Origin: Trichobilharzia regenti | Lineage: Eukaryota > Platyhelminthes > Trematoda > Strigeidida > Schistosomatidae | Assembly: GCA_944472135.2 (NCBI GenBank) | Contig: CALYDD020000441.1 | Span: 62,001-126,000, forward strand | Direction: 5' to 3' | Length of the DNA stretch: 64,000 nt | In this document: positions 44,138-55,512 of the stretch, in pieces | Numbering within the stretch: position 1 is the first letter of the stretch | How the letters are laid out: the number at the start of each line of letters is the position of its first letter | The notes under the pieces: generated by a model | Databases searched by the model: none | Seen by the model: the letters and a program-made list of their open reading frames with translations, nothing else | What the model was told of the DNA's origin: nothing | Position numbers and translations under genes: made by a program

Positions 44138-45212
44138 CTAATAATAATAATAATATATATTCTTATTTTTTACATGAGGGACGCCAGTTTACAAGCATCA
44201 TCAATTCGATAAGTTGCACATAATATTAATAAGCATATTTAGTAAAGATAATATGATAATGTACATTATTTCCCTAGCTATGTAGGGTACACCAATTGTA
44301 TAGGCATGCATAAATATTGTTTTAATAATAATAATATATTCCTTCCTGTTTATGCAGGAACATACTTATTGTACAGGCATGGATAAGTTGTTATATAAAT
44401 TACACATAATTCGATGTGTGACTAAATTACAGTTTTGTTGTTCTTTCTGACATTAGAGTCAGTCGGAAAAGTCTGCTATATAGTCTGTTTGTGTAGCACA
44501 TAAAGAGATATAGAGATATTGTCTTCGGATTAACAAAAAACCCAGACATCAGATGAATGTAATACAGATATCTGGGAAAAATAAAGCTTGAAGTCAATTC
44601 TCTTACATAGCTTTGTTGTGAACAACATCCTTGGCTTAAAGATTATTGATGTATTATGTTGAGATCAGTGATATATTTATTCCATTTTTCAGCAGTCTTA
44701 TCGTAGTTTCATAACAGGAAAGAAATTTGATCGTGGAGGCGAAAACTATATAAGGTCATTTTGGGTTGTTTTACTGCATCAAATGGTGCCTAGGTCGATT
44801 CCAGAATTCTCCATTTTCTCCATTTGTGTCTGCATGGCGGACTGTATTCGTAAGTTCAGTAAAATGTTGAAAACTGTTTGAAAACCAGTTGCTTCTTCAT
44901 TTCAGATCATGAATACTCATTTACAGCATGTTCGCCAGCGTCTTCAAATGGTAGAATTGGATAGTTTATGGAATTTGAGTGGTTATGAGGTAGACGGTTT
45001 GGAACTAATCATAGCAGTTAGAATACAGTTAAACATGGAGAGAAGTACTTTTGATTCAGCAACCGGTGAATTTTTTATTCTTTTCGATCTAGTACCAGAA
45101 TAACTGCGGACCATTCCATTCAATATGTCGAATAAGCCACGCAGGAGTAGATCATTGCCATCAAATGAGTCAACTTGTTCTGAGATGCAGCTTTCAGCAT
45201 GTTTTCGTTATA
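44138..45212 (-). mobile_element. Nested CR1 3'-end insertion (right-arm copy)
   Basis: It mirrors 33263-34336 with one extra T near 44470. Most of it recurs at 50701-51310. Confidence 0.7.
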
Positions 45213-45475
45213 TCATAATCTCCATAATTCCAGATGCTATAGGTGTGATATTGATCGGCCAGTAGTTACTGACTTCAGTTTTCGGGCCAGATTTGTGTTT
45301 AGGCATATTAAATGTTGTTTTCCATATATCAAAGTAAGTCTGAGTCTCCAGGGACATTGTGAATATTTTAAGAAGCGGTAGAGGAATGTCAAGGCCACCA
45401 TATTTATAGAAATAAGATGATATACCGTCGGTACCGAAAGCCTTTGAACTTTTGAGGGTTCTTATAATTTGGTTA
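45213..45475 (-). pseudogene. CR1-A RT finger region (right-arm copy)
   Basis: It mirrors 33000-33262. Confidence 0.75.
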
Positions 45476-46501
45476 TTGTTAGCGTAAGGGGCTTATATTG
45501 TGGCAGAAGATTAAGTCTAGTACGTTATTACCTCTTGTGGGAGTAGTGACAGTTTGTTTCCAGCCAAGTATATCCAGTGTGTCTAAGAACTTATCAAATT
45601 TAGTTGGGCCTGTGGGTATATCCCAGTTGATTTCAGGTATGTTAAAGTCCCCACATAGGATCTTATGGTCGTATTGTAAGTCGGATAATTGCTCCAGAGT
45701 ATTGATAAGTTGGGTCTCGTAATTACTAAAGGTGCCAAGTGCTCTGTAGGTGCATCCAATTAATGCTGTTACGTTATTTAAGTGTACATTAACCCATAGA
45801 GTCTCTGGCATGTTAAGTGTACTACTTTCTAGCTGTGATACAGTAAGTGCATTCAGAAATTACATGAGACAACCCCCTCCCTTACCACCTTCCCTGTCAC
45901 ACCGAAAGTGTGTGTAGTTATCTAAGCTTATTTCTTCATCCAGGATGTTCGAATGACACCAAGATTCAGTGATGACAATTACAGGGGGTTTGTATATTAC
46001 TGTGAGTGCTCTGAGCATCGGCAGTTTATTTAGAACAGATCTAGCGTTTATGAGGATTAGGTAAAGATGAGAGTTGAAGTAGCATTTGAAGTATTTAAGT
46101 TCGTTAGTCAGACCCGGATACGGTTCAGCACCCAGTATTTCTGCTTGACATGATGATCCTGTGTTTAGAGGAGTTTCAGCATCACGCTCACCAATGTCTA
46201 TCGAGTTGGTGTGTGCTGTTTCCGGTGAAGAATTAGGAGTTGGAGTACTGGATTTGCTACAAGCTAAGACACTTTCATTTTTAGTTAGGTTACAGAAGTG
46301 GGTAGGGTTCTTTATTTGACCTATATTTGTGCAAGTGTCAAGTGTGCTTAATGGATACGGATGCACTAGACCGTTCCTGTTTTCATGCAAGGAGGGGGGC
46401 AGCTCTAGTGGTTTAGAAGCGTCAACATCCCTACCAGCTGTTTTTTCAAGGCTGACAGGGACGCGGGGGATAAAAAATGATTGGATCCTTGTGATGACCA
46501 T
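45476..46501 (-). pseudogene. CR1-A AP endonuclease (right-arm copy)
   Basis: It mirrors 31974-32999 with the same TAA and the same EN-to-RT deletion. Confidence 0.8.
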
Positions 46502-46911
46502 GGCTTATTATTCCACCTATTGTTTGATGCTAGTTGTGTCCTTGTGTGGGTTTCGTGTGTACTGCACTGCGGGTTAATTCCCAACAGACTTGTACCATAT
46601 ATCCGGTGAAAATTTGTTTGTGTGCCATACTCTGAAGACCCTGAGTTGTTGGTAGCCGAGTTCTGACTATTACCACTTGTGCTATTGAGGGTGACATTGT
46701 TGTGACATTGGATATTAGTGTGTACCGTGGTGCGATTTCGCACGTTGTGAGTGCTAATACTATTGACCGTGGGAAGTGTGGGCTTATTTAAGCTGCCGCT
46801 GTTTTTGTTGGCATGATTTAGAGGCATATTTTCCTTACCTTCAGCAATGAAGTTATGGCTAGGAGAGGACAATGTCGAATTTCGGGGGTTTTGACTTTTT
46901 TCTGGGGTTAT
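46405..46911 (-). CDS. CR1-A distal ORF1 segment, in frame after a stop
   Basis: It is in the same frame as the 341-codon ORF1 upstream and separated from it only by TAA (46912-46914). Thirteen open codons precede the Met at 46872, then 155 codons run to a stop at 46405. The sequence is Asn/Ser/Thr-rich with no recognised domain. Its end overlaps the ORF2 start (46501). It may be reached by readthrough or reinitiation, or be the remains of a longer ORF1. Confidence 0.5.
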   Translation of the reverse strand: MTPEKSQNPRNSTLSSPSHNFIAEGKENMPLNHANKNSGSLNKPTLPTVNSISTHNVRNRTTVHTNIQCHNNVTLNSTSGNSQNSATNNSGSSEYGTQTNFHRIYGTSLLGINPQCSTHETHTRTQLASNNRWNNKPWSSQGSNHFLSPASLSALKKQLVGMLTLLNH

Positions 46912-47937
46912 TTAGTGGAATTTTAGATTCTGCTGTGATAGGTGGTATGGTTTATTATTTATTTGGTTACAGTCTAGTGGCCTTTCGGCTGGTGTTGCAC
47001 TCAGATGGGATAATTCTGTGTGTTTTGAGAGGGGTGATGCGGTGGGGTCTACTGTATCTTTCACAGGGTTGGGAATAATGGCTGCGTGCAATGTCCTATT
47101 ACTTATTTCACAATTAGGCTTAGAGAGATAATTATATGCACGCCTTTCTATGACAGTTTTGTCCACCCCGACGATTACAGTTTTATAGGTTCTGGCTTGC
47201 GATAATGTGTGTTGGGAGTGCATAAATTTTCTGGTCTCTGCCGGTGTTTCGAACTGAAAGCGAATAGGACAACACTTTTCATGTTGACTCTTTTTCAGCC
47301 TATAGCACTTAGTCTTGGAGATAGACATTTTCGCCTCACTAAGTAAGATGCGCTGTACCTTTTTTAGTGTCTCATTGTCCGAAACGTTGTAGACAATAGC
47401 ACTCAGTTTTGCCTCGAGTCGTTTTGTTACTTCTGTGGTAACAAAATTAATGAGGTTATCTACCTTAGTTACCGATTCTGTGTCAAGCTTGTTAAGGTTT
47501 ACAGTTTTCATGAGGATAGTTAGTGGTGTCAGTTCACAGACCTGCAACCTGATATCGCTGATCTGATCTGATAATTTGGATATCTCGGTATTGGTTTCGA
47601 TGTTTTCAGCATTTACTGACTTATTGTTTTTCATTTCCCTTAACTCAGCCTTAAGTTCTCCTATAGACAACTTTAGAAGTTCTATTTCTGAAGATAGTAC
47701 TGAAGAAGAGCTTGATGGCTGGAGTCTTCCGATAAGCACATAAGGTGAAGGGAGGAGTTCTGTATGAGCAGAGGGTACTGAATTTTTAGGAGTAGTGCTA
47801 ATACTAGCTGTCAGTACAGTTTTATCTTCAGTTCCAGCTCGACGCTTACGGCGTACAAGTGAGTTATGTGACACATTATAGCCTTTTGTAGGTGGTGTAT
47901 TGCTTGATGTAGCAATCAAGGACGTCAAATTAGACAC
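46912..47937 (-). CDS. CR1-A ORF1 RNA-binding protein (341 aa)
   Basis: This is the only ORF1 here with an intact N-terminus (MSNLTSLIATSSNTPPTKG). A basic RRKRR patch lies near residue 30. A coiled-coil-like stretch (about residues 80-130: EIELLKLSIGELKAELREMK, then ISKLSDQISDIRLQV) is followed by a globular segment (KRLEAKLSAIVYNVSDNETL, KTKCYRLKKSQHEKCCPIRF) typical of CR1/L1-type ORF1 proteins that bind element RNA. The Met at 47937 is the first in a frame preceded by a non-coding leader. The part below 47098 is the palindrome arm. It retains the unfilled ATAGG target that holds the LTR element in the left copy. Confidence 0.75.
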   Translation of the reverse strand: MSNLTSLIATSSNTPPTKGYNVSHNSLVRRKRRAGTEDKTVLTASISTTPKNSVPSAHTELLPSPYVLIGRLQPSSSSSVLSSEIELLKLSIGELKAELREMKNNKSVNAENIETNTEISKLSDQISDIRLQVCELTPLTILMKTVNLNKLDTESVTKVDNLINFVTTEVTKRLEAKLSAIVYNVSDNETLKKVQRILLSEAKMSISKTKCYRLKKSQHEKCCPIRFQFETPAETRKFMHSQHTLSQARTYKTVIVGVDKTVIERRAYNYLSKPNCEISNRTLHAAIIPNPVKDTVDPTASPLSKHTELSHLSATPAERPLDCNQINNKPYHLSQQNLKFH

Positions 47938-48130
47938 CAGTTTTATAGTAGATTGGGTTCGTTGCTTTTTACTTTGATTAACCGTAACTATTAGAAATGA
48001 GAGTTAGCGGTTACAAGTATGGAACCAGTATAGTACTTGTGCAAGTATTACAACAAGATAAATTTTATGTAACGAATCACGTAAAAATGTACGCAAACGT
48101 TGAACGTATCGCGATACACTTTTAATGACT
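47938..48130 (-). promoter_or_regulatory. Probable CR1-A 5' leader
   Basis: These 190 bp lie between the ORF1 start and a CR1-B 3' end in the opposite orientation. CR1 transcripts start at the element's 5' end, so an internal promoter is expected here. I see a 10-bp palindrome TATCGCGATA (about 48108-48117) but no definable box. The assignment rests on position. Confidence 0.45.
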
Positions 48131-48530
48131 AGTTATATTGGGGAATTACTTTATGCTTTATTTTTTCTGATGTATTTTTAATCCATGCGATGAACTTACT
48201 TGGGTTTTTTGTTAATGCGAATACAATATTTCTATATATCTTGATGTGCTCCATTGAATGACTGGTTATCATATTGTTCCCACAAACCAAAGACAAAAAC
48301 GTCAGCAACCATGTAATTTAACCATAAACCAAATTTATGAAATTTAAATAATGCTTATCCATGCCTGTACATTTGGTGTGTCCTACACAGTAAGAAAATA
48401 TGTGTATTTTATTAAACATTATTATTAAGTATGATTGCTAATTGTATATGTAATTTATCAGACTGATGATGCCTGTAATTTGGCATCCCTCATGTACAAA
48501 ATGAGAATACACTATTATTGTTAATATAAT
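48131..48530 (+). mobile_element. CR1-B 3' end with hairpins and ATT tail
   Basis: This is the best-preserved CR1-B terminus. GATGCC/GGCATC (48468-48487, loop TGTAATTT) and CTCAT/ATGAG (48489-48505) precede AATACACTATTATTG. A second CCTGTA-type hairpin lies about 100 bp upstream (48361-48383). Confidence 0.8.
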
Positions 48531-50085
48531 AATACTTATTAATCATGCGAGTTCAATTCTTAAAATTACATTGTTATTAGAATATTTAAAATGATTAAAA
48601 TATTTATACATCAAATGTTCTCTTGCTTTACCACGCTCGTTTCCCTTATAACACTCAATTATTGTGCCTAGTGTATTATTTGATATACGAATTATAATAC
48701 TGATTATACTCTTATCATATATGGTTTGATTTACCCTACGGCTCCCTGTAGACTAACTGCCATTCTTCAGTTTACACACACTGCAGTATTGCTAGCCAAA
48801 TGCCAAAATTTTGTTGGTTCTGTGTTAATATCTTTTTATAATATATCTAGACACGTTACTTTGCAATGTCAGATGTTTACTATATATTAGTACACTAAGT
48901 CCTGCCAACCGACCTCACCTTCAGTTCATACTACCTACATTGAACCCTAACTATAGTGTTCTGCTGAATCTTGCTCCACTATTCACAAAACCTATTCGTT
49001 TTACTCTTTAAGTTTTTAGCTTTTTATAAAGTAATCTGTTCATTAGGATGCATGCACACATATATAATATGTTCATAAAGATGTACGTGGAGACCTATTG
49101 GAAGCACTCATTAAGAAAGCTGGGGAGATGGAATATAGGGTACGAACATGTCTGGTACCAAGCAATATATTTCTGGTAGCCATAATAATCATAGTCTCAG
49201 AGCCTAATATCAAGAAAGGAGGGCGGGTGGCGCTAGCGGATCAGTAGATATGATGGTGTTCACGAAGGTGAATCACACCATTCTGCAGGAAGAGCAATAT
49301 GCAAATTGACGGCTCGAGATATTTCTGATTTTTATGAGGGCTTAGATCTTCATCTTGAAAAAGATAATAATGAACGCCTTGACAGATCATGCTTCTACCT
49401 TAAAATATAAACCATTCGCTCAGCCTATTGTTGAGATTCGACCAAGTGAGCTCCGCGCAGATTTATGGGGCATCTTATAAATTAACTTGCTATCCATTGT
49501 CGTATCTCCGAATACCACATCATAATGTCTTATCTCATTTATTTTCTAATAACGTCTTAACTTGATCCTCATTATATTTCATTAAACCTAACATTTTATA
49601 GCTCTTTATGAATTTGATTCGACTTATTCTATTGCTAATCTCTGTAGGGTACGGTTGTGCACCAAATAGACAAAAAAGCATGAAATAAAAACAACTGGCT
49701 TGAAAGTAATTGTATTAAAGCCAAAAGTGGACATCACAATAGTGCGAAATATATTGGTTTTATTATACATTGCAAATGAACGTTGTCGGCCTAGGGATTA
49801 ATTACTTCCCCATTCTGTTTCATATATAAATGTATTTATTAACGATATATTGCACCTACTTAATTTATTACACTTTAATGATTCACCTTAGCACTTTAAC
49901 TTTTCTAAAACAGCTTCCAATCTCTTGTAAACGTTGTACCTACCTCAATATTGGTTGGTTATCGCATGCCTAAAACCACGGGATGAAAACGAAACGAAGT
50001 CAGTTTCCCGCTGAACCTGGAGGACAATTGCACAATTCACTAACTATACGGCCTAGTTCAGGCAATGAGTGTATTATATGTATAT
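48531..50085 (+). mobile_element. CR1-C 3' UTR, 5' and 3' truncated
   Basis: It matches 23463-about 25002. It starts right after the CR1-B tail and stops in the AT-rich run before the terminal hairpins. Compared with 24170 it has an extra segment at about 49235-49270 (GGATCAGTAGATATGATGG). Confidence 0.75.
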
Positions 50086-50157
50086 TCATATATATATATA
50101 GATATAGATATATAGATATAAATTCAGAAACAACCATGAATTGATCGTTTAATCTTC
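50086..50157. repeat. AT-rich array and LTR remnant
   Basis: TATA/GATATA repeats at about 50088-50120 are followed by about 33 bp matching the first bases of the LTR in antisense (AAACAACCATGAATTGATCG). It joins the third copy of the palindrome segment at CCA. Confidence 0.6.
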
Positions 50158-51310
50158 AACCATAGGGACGACCAAGGAGTCATTTTATCTAATTCCTTTT
50201 GCACTACATTCTCGAAGTACCCTAAGTCATCACGTTGGAATGTATAAGCTACCTTTAGGTCATCTGCAAAGATGAATGGTTTCCTGTGCGTGAAGCAAGC
50301 GCATATGTCATTGATGTATTGCGTAAATAGGAGGGGTCCAATGACACTACCTTGTACAACACCAGAAGTGATAGGGCTAGGTTTGGAGGTTATAGACCCG
50401 AGTTTAACTATTTGGGACCTATTGTTAAGGAATGATTTAAGCCATCCTAATAACGGGTCACGTATTCCTAATCAGTTCAGCTTATTTGTTAGCAGTAAAT
50501 GGTCAACACGGTCAAATGCTTTAGAAATATCAAAGTAGATGACAAGTACTAGTTGCCGTCTGTCACGACTGCTGGTTACAAAATTGAAGAAGTCTAGGTG
50601 ACATGTTAAACATGATCTGGATTTCAGGAATCCATGTTGGTTCGGACTTATAATATTGCGGCTAGGCATATGTTTGATTAAGTTATCTTTAACTAGTCTC
50701 TAATAATAATAATAATATATATTCTTATTTTTTACATGAGGGACGCCAGTTTACAAGCATCATCAATTCGATAAGTTGCACATAATATTAATAAGCATAT
50801 TTAGTAAAGATAATATGATAATGTACATTATTTCCCTAGCTATGTAGGGTACACCAATTGTATAGGCATGCATAAATATTGTTTTAATAATAATAATATA
50901 TTCCTTCCTGTTTATGCAGGAACATACCTATTGTACAGGCATGGATAAGTTGTTATATAAATTACACATAATTCGATGTGTGACTAAATTACAGTTTTGT
51001 TGTTCTTTCTGACATTAGAGTCAGTCGGAAAAGTCTGCTATATAGTCTGTTTGTGTAGCACATAAAGAGATATAGAGATATTGTCTTCGGATTAACAAAA
51101 AACCCAGACATCAGATGAATGTAATACAGATATCTGGGAAAAATAAAGCTTGAAGTCAATTCTCTTACATAGCTTTGTTGTGAACAACATCCTTGGCTTA
51201 AAGATTATTGATGTATTATGTTGAGATCAGTGATATATTTATTCCATTTTTCAGCAGTCTTATCGTAGTTTCATAACAGGAAAGAAATTTGATCGTGGAG
51301 GCGAATACTA
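50158..51310 (-). mobile_element. Third copy of part of the palindrome: CR1-A RT and nested 3' ends
   Basis: It corresponds to 43596-44748 at a constant offset of 6562. It contains the RT palm (reading from 50700 down: QHGFLKSRSC, FDISKAFD, the same TGA, FADD) and the nested 3'-end insert. It is a pseudogene. At one site (CATACCTATTG near 50923) it resembles the left arm and not the right. Confidence 0.8.
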
Positions 51311-51759
51311 GATAAGGTCTTGTTGGGTTGTTTATGGTTGTTGTGAAAATTCAGAAGCCTTCATCACGAGAAGAAAATACCCACAAGCAGTAGAAATCCA
51401 TTAATTAATGCGTCTAAAACTTATGTATTTTACTCCCAACAATGACATTGCGGATCAAATGAGATAATCATATCACTGATTTCAAAATAACACATCAATG
51501 GACTATAATTCAATGATTCTGTAAACAAAAAATTATGTATGGAAACCGACTTCAAGCTTTATTTTTTTCCCAGGCACTTATAATCCATCCACTAAAGACC
51601 TGGTTTTTTCTTGATAATGCGAAGACAATACTTCTGTATTTCCTGATGTGTTGCACTCACTGACAATCTAGCAGATTTTTCCAACTATGCGCATAAATGA
51701 TTGTACTTGAGTGAAAAGGATGTTTTATTCTACTGTGATTAGCATTTATCAAGTGCATG
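51311..51759 (+). mobile_element. CR1-E 3' UTR, upstream part
   Basis: The part 51450-51759 is the reverse complement of 55668-about 55950. It is interrupted at 51759 by LTR element copy 2 and continues at 55351. The first 130 bp are unassigned. Confidence 0.65.
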
Positions 51760-52122
51760 TGTCAATGTAGTTGAAGATTGAACGATCGATTCTTGGTTGT
51801 TTGCTCAAAATCAACTTTCCCAATTTTCGCGGAGGCATCAATACGACAGTCATCGTCTCATCGGTCGCTGTTCAGAAAGAAGAGTGAAACATCGTCAGAA
51901 GTAACAATGATTTATTATTGTAATATTAGTTTTCAGACCTTAGTTGCTTAGTTCGTTTATTCCTTTTATATGTTGGTGTAACAATAAAGAAATAACAAGC
52001 GGCAGATCGGTGTTTTGGTTTTTGCGTCCGTTATTACTAAGCGTTTCTGAAACTCAAAGGAACAGCGTGGGCCCGAGCGTAGCGAGAGCTGGGCATTAAC
52101 GGTTTATGAGACGAGACTGACA
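51760..52122 (+). repeat. 5' LTR of Gag-only element, copy 2
   Basis: 363 bp, TGTCA...TGACA. The leader that follows starts GTTTCTGACGATAG, as in copy 1. Confidence 0.92.
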
Positions 52123-52266
52123 GTTTCTGACGATAGAAAGAGATCTGGCGGATAGAAACAGTTGGTGAAAGTTTGGATAGTCGCCGTTCATTTTTCCTGG
52201 TGCCGGTCAAGTCCCCTTTGAACAAGCAATATCTGGAACGTTTTTGGAATTGGGTCAAGTTCAACA

Positions 52267-54222
52267 ATGCCTGGGTCAAAGAAGGGACAGAGTGTCTTGG
52301 ATGCAAACAGGAAAGTAAGTCATGGTGACTTGTCTGTTAATTGTTACGATGTGTCTGATGTTAAGTATGACATGGTCGATGTTACTGTTTCGCCATCCAG
52401 GGATAATAGGAACATCAAACCCCCTAAATTTGAACCACGATGTTTTGATGGAAACCCGGCTGATTATTTACAATTTGTAAAGGAGTTTGAGATCATGTTG
52501 AGTGGTTTTTTATTAAATGATGAATTGAAATTGATGTATTTGATGAGGTATTGCACTGGAGATGCTGCAAGAGCTATACAGTGCTGTAAGTTTATGAAGC
52601 CAAAAGAGGGCTACAACGAGGCTATGAGCATATTACGTCAAAGGTTTGGATGACCTTCGATGATTATAGGGAAATTATTCGAGGCTGTTAAGTGTAATGG
52701 TGGTCAATTACAGGATGACTCCCAGGCACTCACTGAGTTTTTAGATAATTTGCTAATTTACAAGAATGGAATGATTTCGATGAATCGCACGAGTGACCTC
52801 AACTCGAGTTTTATACTAGAAGTAATAGCAAGACGTCTACCTACTCGACTGCAAAGGAAGTGGGTGAAGATAAGCTCCCGTATGGAGGATGAAGGTATCG
52901 AGCCAAAGTTTGATGATATCCTGAAATTAGTAAAAGATAGTGTCAATCAATCTATGAGCAAGTTGGCCAGTATATTGAATCTCAACCCTAAAATAGAGCA
53001 GTCTGTGAGCGAAATGCAATCATTGATAACGAGTAGGCCTCAGAGAGGTGGTTATCGAGAAAGCTCCATGATGTCTAGTAATGCATATAGACCTAGTGAG
53101 TGTAACAGGTTTCGTAGTACATCCTCAACTGATAGGTTACAAGATGCAAGACAAACACGGTTGTGCTTGACACGTGTGCAAGTGGTGCATACAGAAGTGA
53201 ACTGTGAACCAGTGAGCAAGTTCAGTGATAAGCTAAATGTAAACTCCAGACCTGACTCCGAATTGTGTGACGATAACGGTGTTGTGAAGAAGTCTGTAGT
53301 TGCAACTGGTAAGCCGTTGTTGAATAAAGTGTCACAGAATAGAGTTGCTGCTTCAGAGTGCAGTTCTGACCCTACAAGTTTACAAGGTATTACTAGTCAG
53401 AGTGAAGTTATAAAACCTTTTATCATTTGCAAGGAGGAACCAAAATTGTCTACTTCTGTTATTAAAGAGTTTGAAAATGATGAAGTTGACGGTAAAGTGA
53501 ATATTCGTGATAATGATGATGATACTTCACATTTGTCTTTGGTTTATCATGATGAGATGCGGGATATGCCTACTCCTGCTAAGTTAAATAAAGGTTCTGT
53601 ACAACTACAACGTGAAGTAGAATTGAACGCAGATGCAGTTCCAAAAGGTGTGCATACTTGTGAGACAATCAGTGTAATTGATCAGCGTGTAGCCCACCTA
53701 TCATCAGATGATAGTGCTAAACCCGAACTAGTAGTGAAAGACAGCAGTGGTGGTAATCTTGCAGTTGGACAACTATCTGAAAGCCGAAAAAGAACAGCTT
53801 CTGATCCACCACTAAGTTCATCACCTTGTGTCACTCAGTCATCGTTGGTGCTGTCATCCACAATGACAAAGACGCCCATCAACTCAAGTATCTTGTCTAA
53901 TGACTATGATAGTATCAGTTTGTTTGAAAGGACGAATATCAATGGTCAGTTTAGTGAGGATAAGCCAGGTTTAAACGAGAGAGTAATTGTTAAATTGACT
54001 TGCACGAATAAAGGCATTTCTAGTTTCAAGTTACTATTTGAATGTTATTATCTTTGGTGTAAATTACTCTGTTTCTATACTTGGTTGATGAGATATGTCG
54101 TGTGTTTGTTGGTCATCTATATTCTACGATACAATGACATGGGCGTGTTGCCGTTCAGATTTGAGGATATAGCTGATAGAAGGAAGTTAGCAAATGAACT
54201 CTGCGACGATTTTCCAACTTAG
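52267..54222 (+). pseudogene. BEL/Pao-like Gag with hydrophobic C-terminus, one nonsense codon
   Basis: 652 codons from MPGSKKGQ to a TAG, in one frame and broken only by a TGA at 52651-52653 where copies 1 and 3 have AGA (RFG-R). The domain order is the same as copy 1: BEL/Pao-like N-terminal half, acidic/serine-rich middle (without the A-run), then a 37-residue hydrophobic segment encoded at about 54025-54135 and a charged 28-residue tail. It is the best template for the family's protein. One extra substitution separates it from an open frame, which fits its youth. Confidence 0.82.
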
Positions 54223-54226
54223 AGCG

Positions 54227-54414
54227 TCAACCTGAGAAGGGTTGTAGGCGTACTGGTGTAAGTCCTGCAATTCTTCAAAGGAATTCCACCAAGAGATGTT
54301 CGGCGAGGTTGTTTGTACTATTTGTATATACGTGTGGTGTGTCATCAATTGGTGTATTTTGGATTCATTGTGTTTACTTGTTGTTTTCGTGTCTTGTTGT
54401 TATTGCGTAAATTT
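54227..54414 (+). repeat. Single unit of the 193-bp repeat
   Basis: It starts TCAACCTGAGAAGG and has the TTGTAGG/CCTGCAA hairpin variant, matching unit 3 of copy 1. The array is therefore expanded in copy 1 or contracted here. Confidence 0.8.
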
Positions 54415-54985
54415 GTTAAAATTTTCGTCGTGATTATTTCTGAAGTTGTTTCGAGTCTTCTACATCCATGAATGAATTGATTGATGTTAAGGACAGCAGA
54501 TGGGTCGTATACGCCGAGGAGGCTAGGCTATTGCTGAGAATGAAATGCACACGGAGATAATTGTTGGCTGCGGTCCGACACGCCGGGGACAAAGAGTGTA
54601 AACGACTGAGGCTCGCATGCGTCACCGCTACTAGAACTGAGGCAGAATGAGTGACAAGCGATTTCAGTGATAATTGATAGTGAATAGAAAAGAGGATGCT
54701 TGAAGAGTATCATGAGGTGCTGCTATGGTCACGTTGCATTCTGCAAGAGTCATTCTAGTAAGTGGCGATTGTGTTGCAAGATGTCAAGAGGAGGTCTCTG
54801 TCTGGAGGCGCAGGTCGTCATTGATGTGTGAGATTGTGCTGTGGGTATGCTTGTGGTGTGTTGGCTTTCCTGTTTGTTTTCCATTTCAGCTTTGTCCGTG
54901 TGACCCAGGTTCTCGCAATGGCATCCAAGTCAACGTGCATTGGTCGTGAAGGAAAAAAGGGTTGGATCCCTTTTTTGCCGGGGAG
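54415..54985 (+). other. Non-coding 3' region of element copy 2
   Basis: It is nearly identical to 30443-31010, including the AAAAAAGGG/CCCTTTTTT hairpin and GGGGAG next to the LTR. Confidence 0.65.
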
Positions 54986-55350
54986 TGTCAATGTAGTTGA
55001 AGATTGAACGATCGATTCTTGGTTGTTTGCTCAAAATCAACTTCCCCAATTTTCGCGGAGGCATCAATACGACAGTCATCGTCTCATCGGTCGCTGTTCA
55101 GAAAGAAGAGTGAAACATCGTCAGAAGTAATACAATGATTTATTATTGTAATATTAGTTTTCAGACCTTAGTTGCTTAGTTCGTTTATTCCTTTTATATG
55201 TTGGTGTAACAATAAAGAAATAACAAGCGGCAGATCGGTGTTTTGGTTTTTGCGTCCGTTATTACTAAGCGTTTCTGAAACTCAAAGGAACAGCGTGGGC
55301 CCGAGCGTAGCGAGAGCTGGGCATTAACGGTTTATGAGACGAGACTGACA
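54986..55350 (+). repeat. 3' LTR of Gag-only element, copy 2
   Basis: 365 bp, TGTCA...TGACA. Confidence 0.92.
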
Positions 55351-55512
55351 GCATGTATAATCTCCAGCGTACATGATAAACATATTTTGCTATCGATTGT
55401 AAAACGTGACTGAATAATATGGTCCTATTTCTGTAACAAATTGATGATGCCTGTAAACTGGCGTCCCTCATGTACTGTACCATGAGAATAAATCTATCTA
55501 TTTATTTATTTA
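55351..55512 (+). mobile_element. CR1-E 3' end
   Basis: It continues the UTR interrupted at 51759. Hairpins GATGCC/GGCGTC (55446-55465) and CTCATG/CATGAG (55467-55486) are followed by AATAAATCTATCTATTTATT, a tail of ATCT/ATTT units and not ATT. Confidence 0.75.

Larger units (their letters stand above)
40103..47098. repeat. Right arm of the giant inverted repeat
   Basis: It is the reverse complement of 31376-38371. Beyond 47098 the CR1-A ORF1 continues intact, whereas the left arm meets the LTR element. Confidence 0.93.
51760..55350 (+). mobile_element. Complete Gag-only LTR retrotransposon (copy 2)
   Basis: 3591 bp, target duplication GCATG (51755-51759 and 55351-55355). The LTRs (363 and 365 bp) differ by about one substitution and a 2-bp indel, so it is younger than copy 1. 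It has the same layout: gag, one 193-bp unit, non-coding end, polypurine hairpin, LTR. No pol is seen. Confidence 0.93.

Noticed and set aside
31376..47098. Giant DNA transposon with 7-kb terminal inverted repeats
   Set aside because: No transposase in spacer or arms, no target duplication at the ends, and the arms carry random LINE relics.
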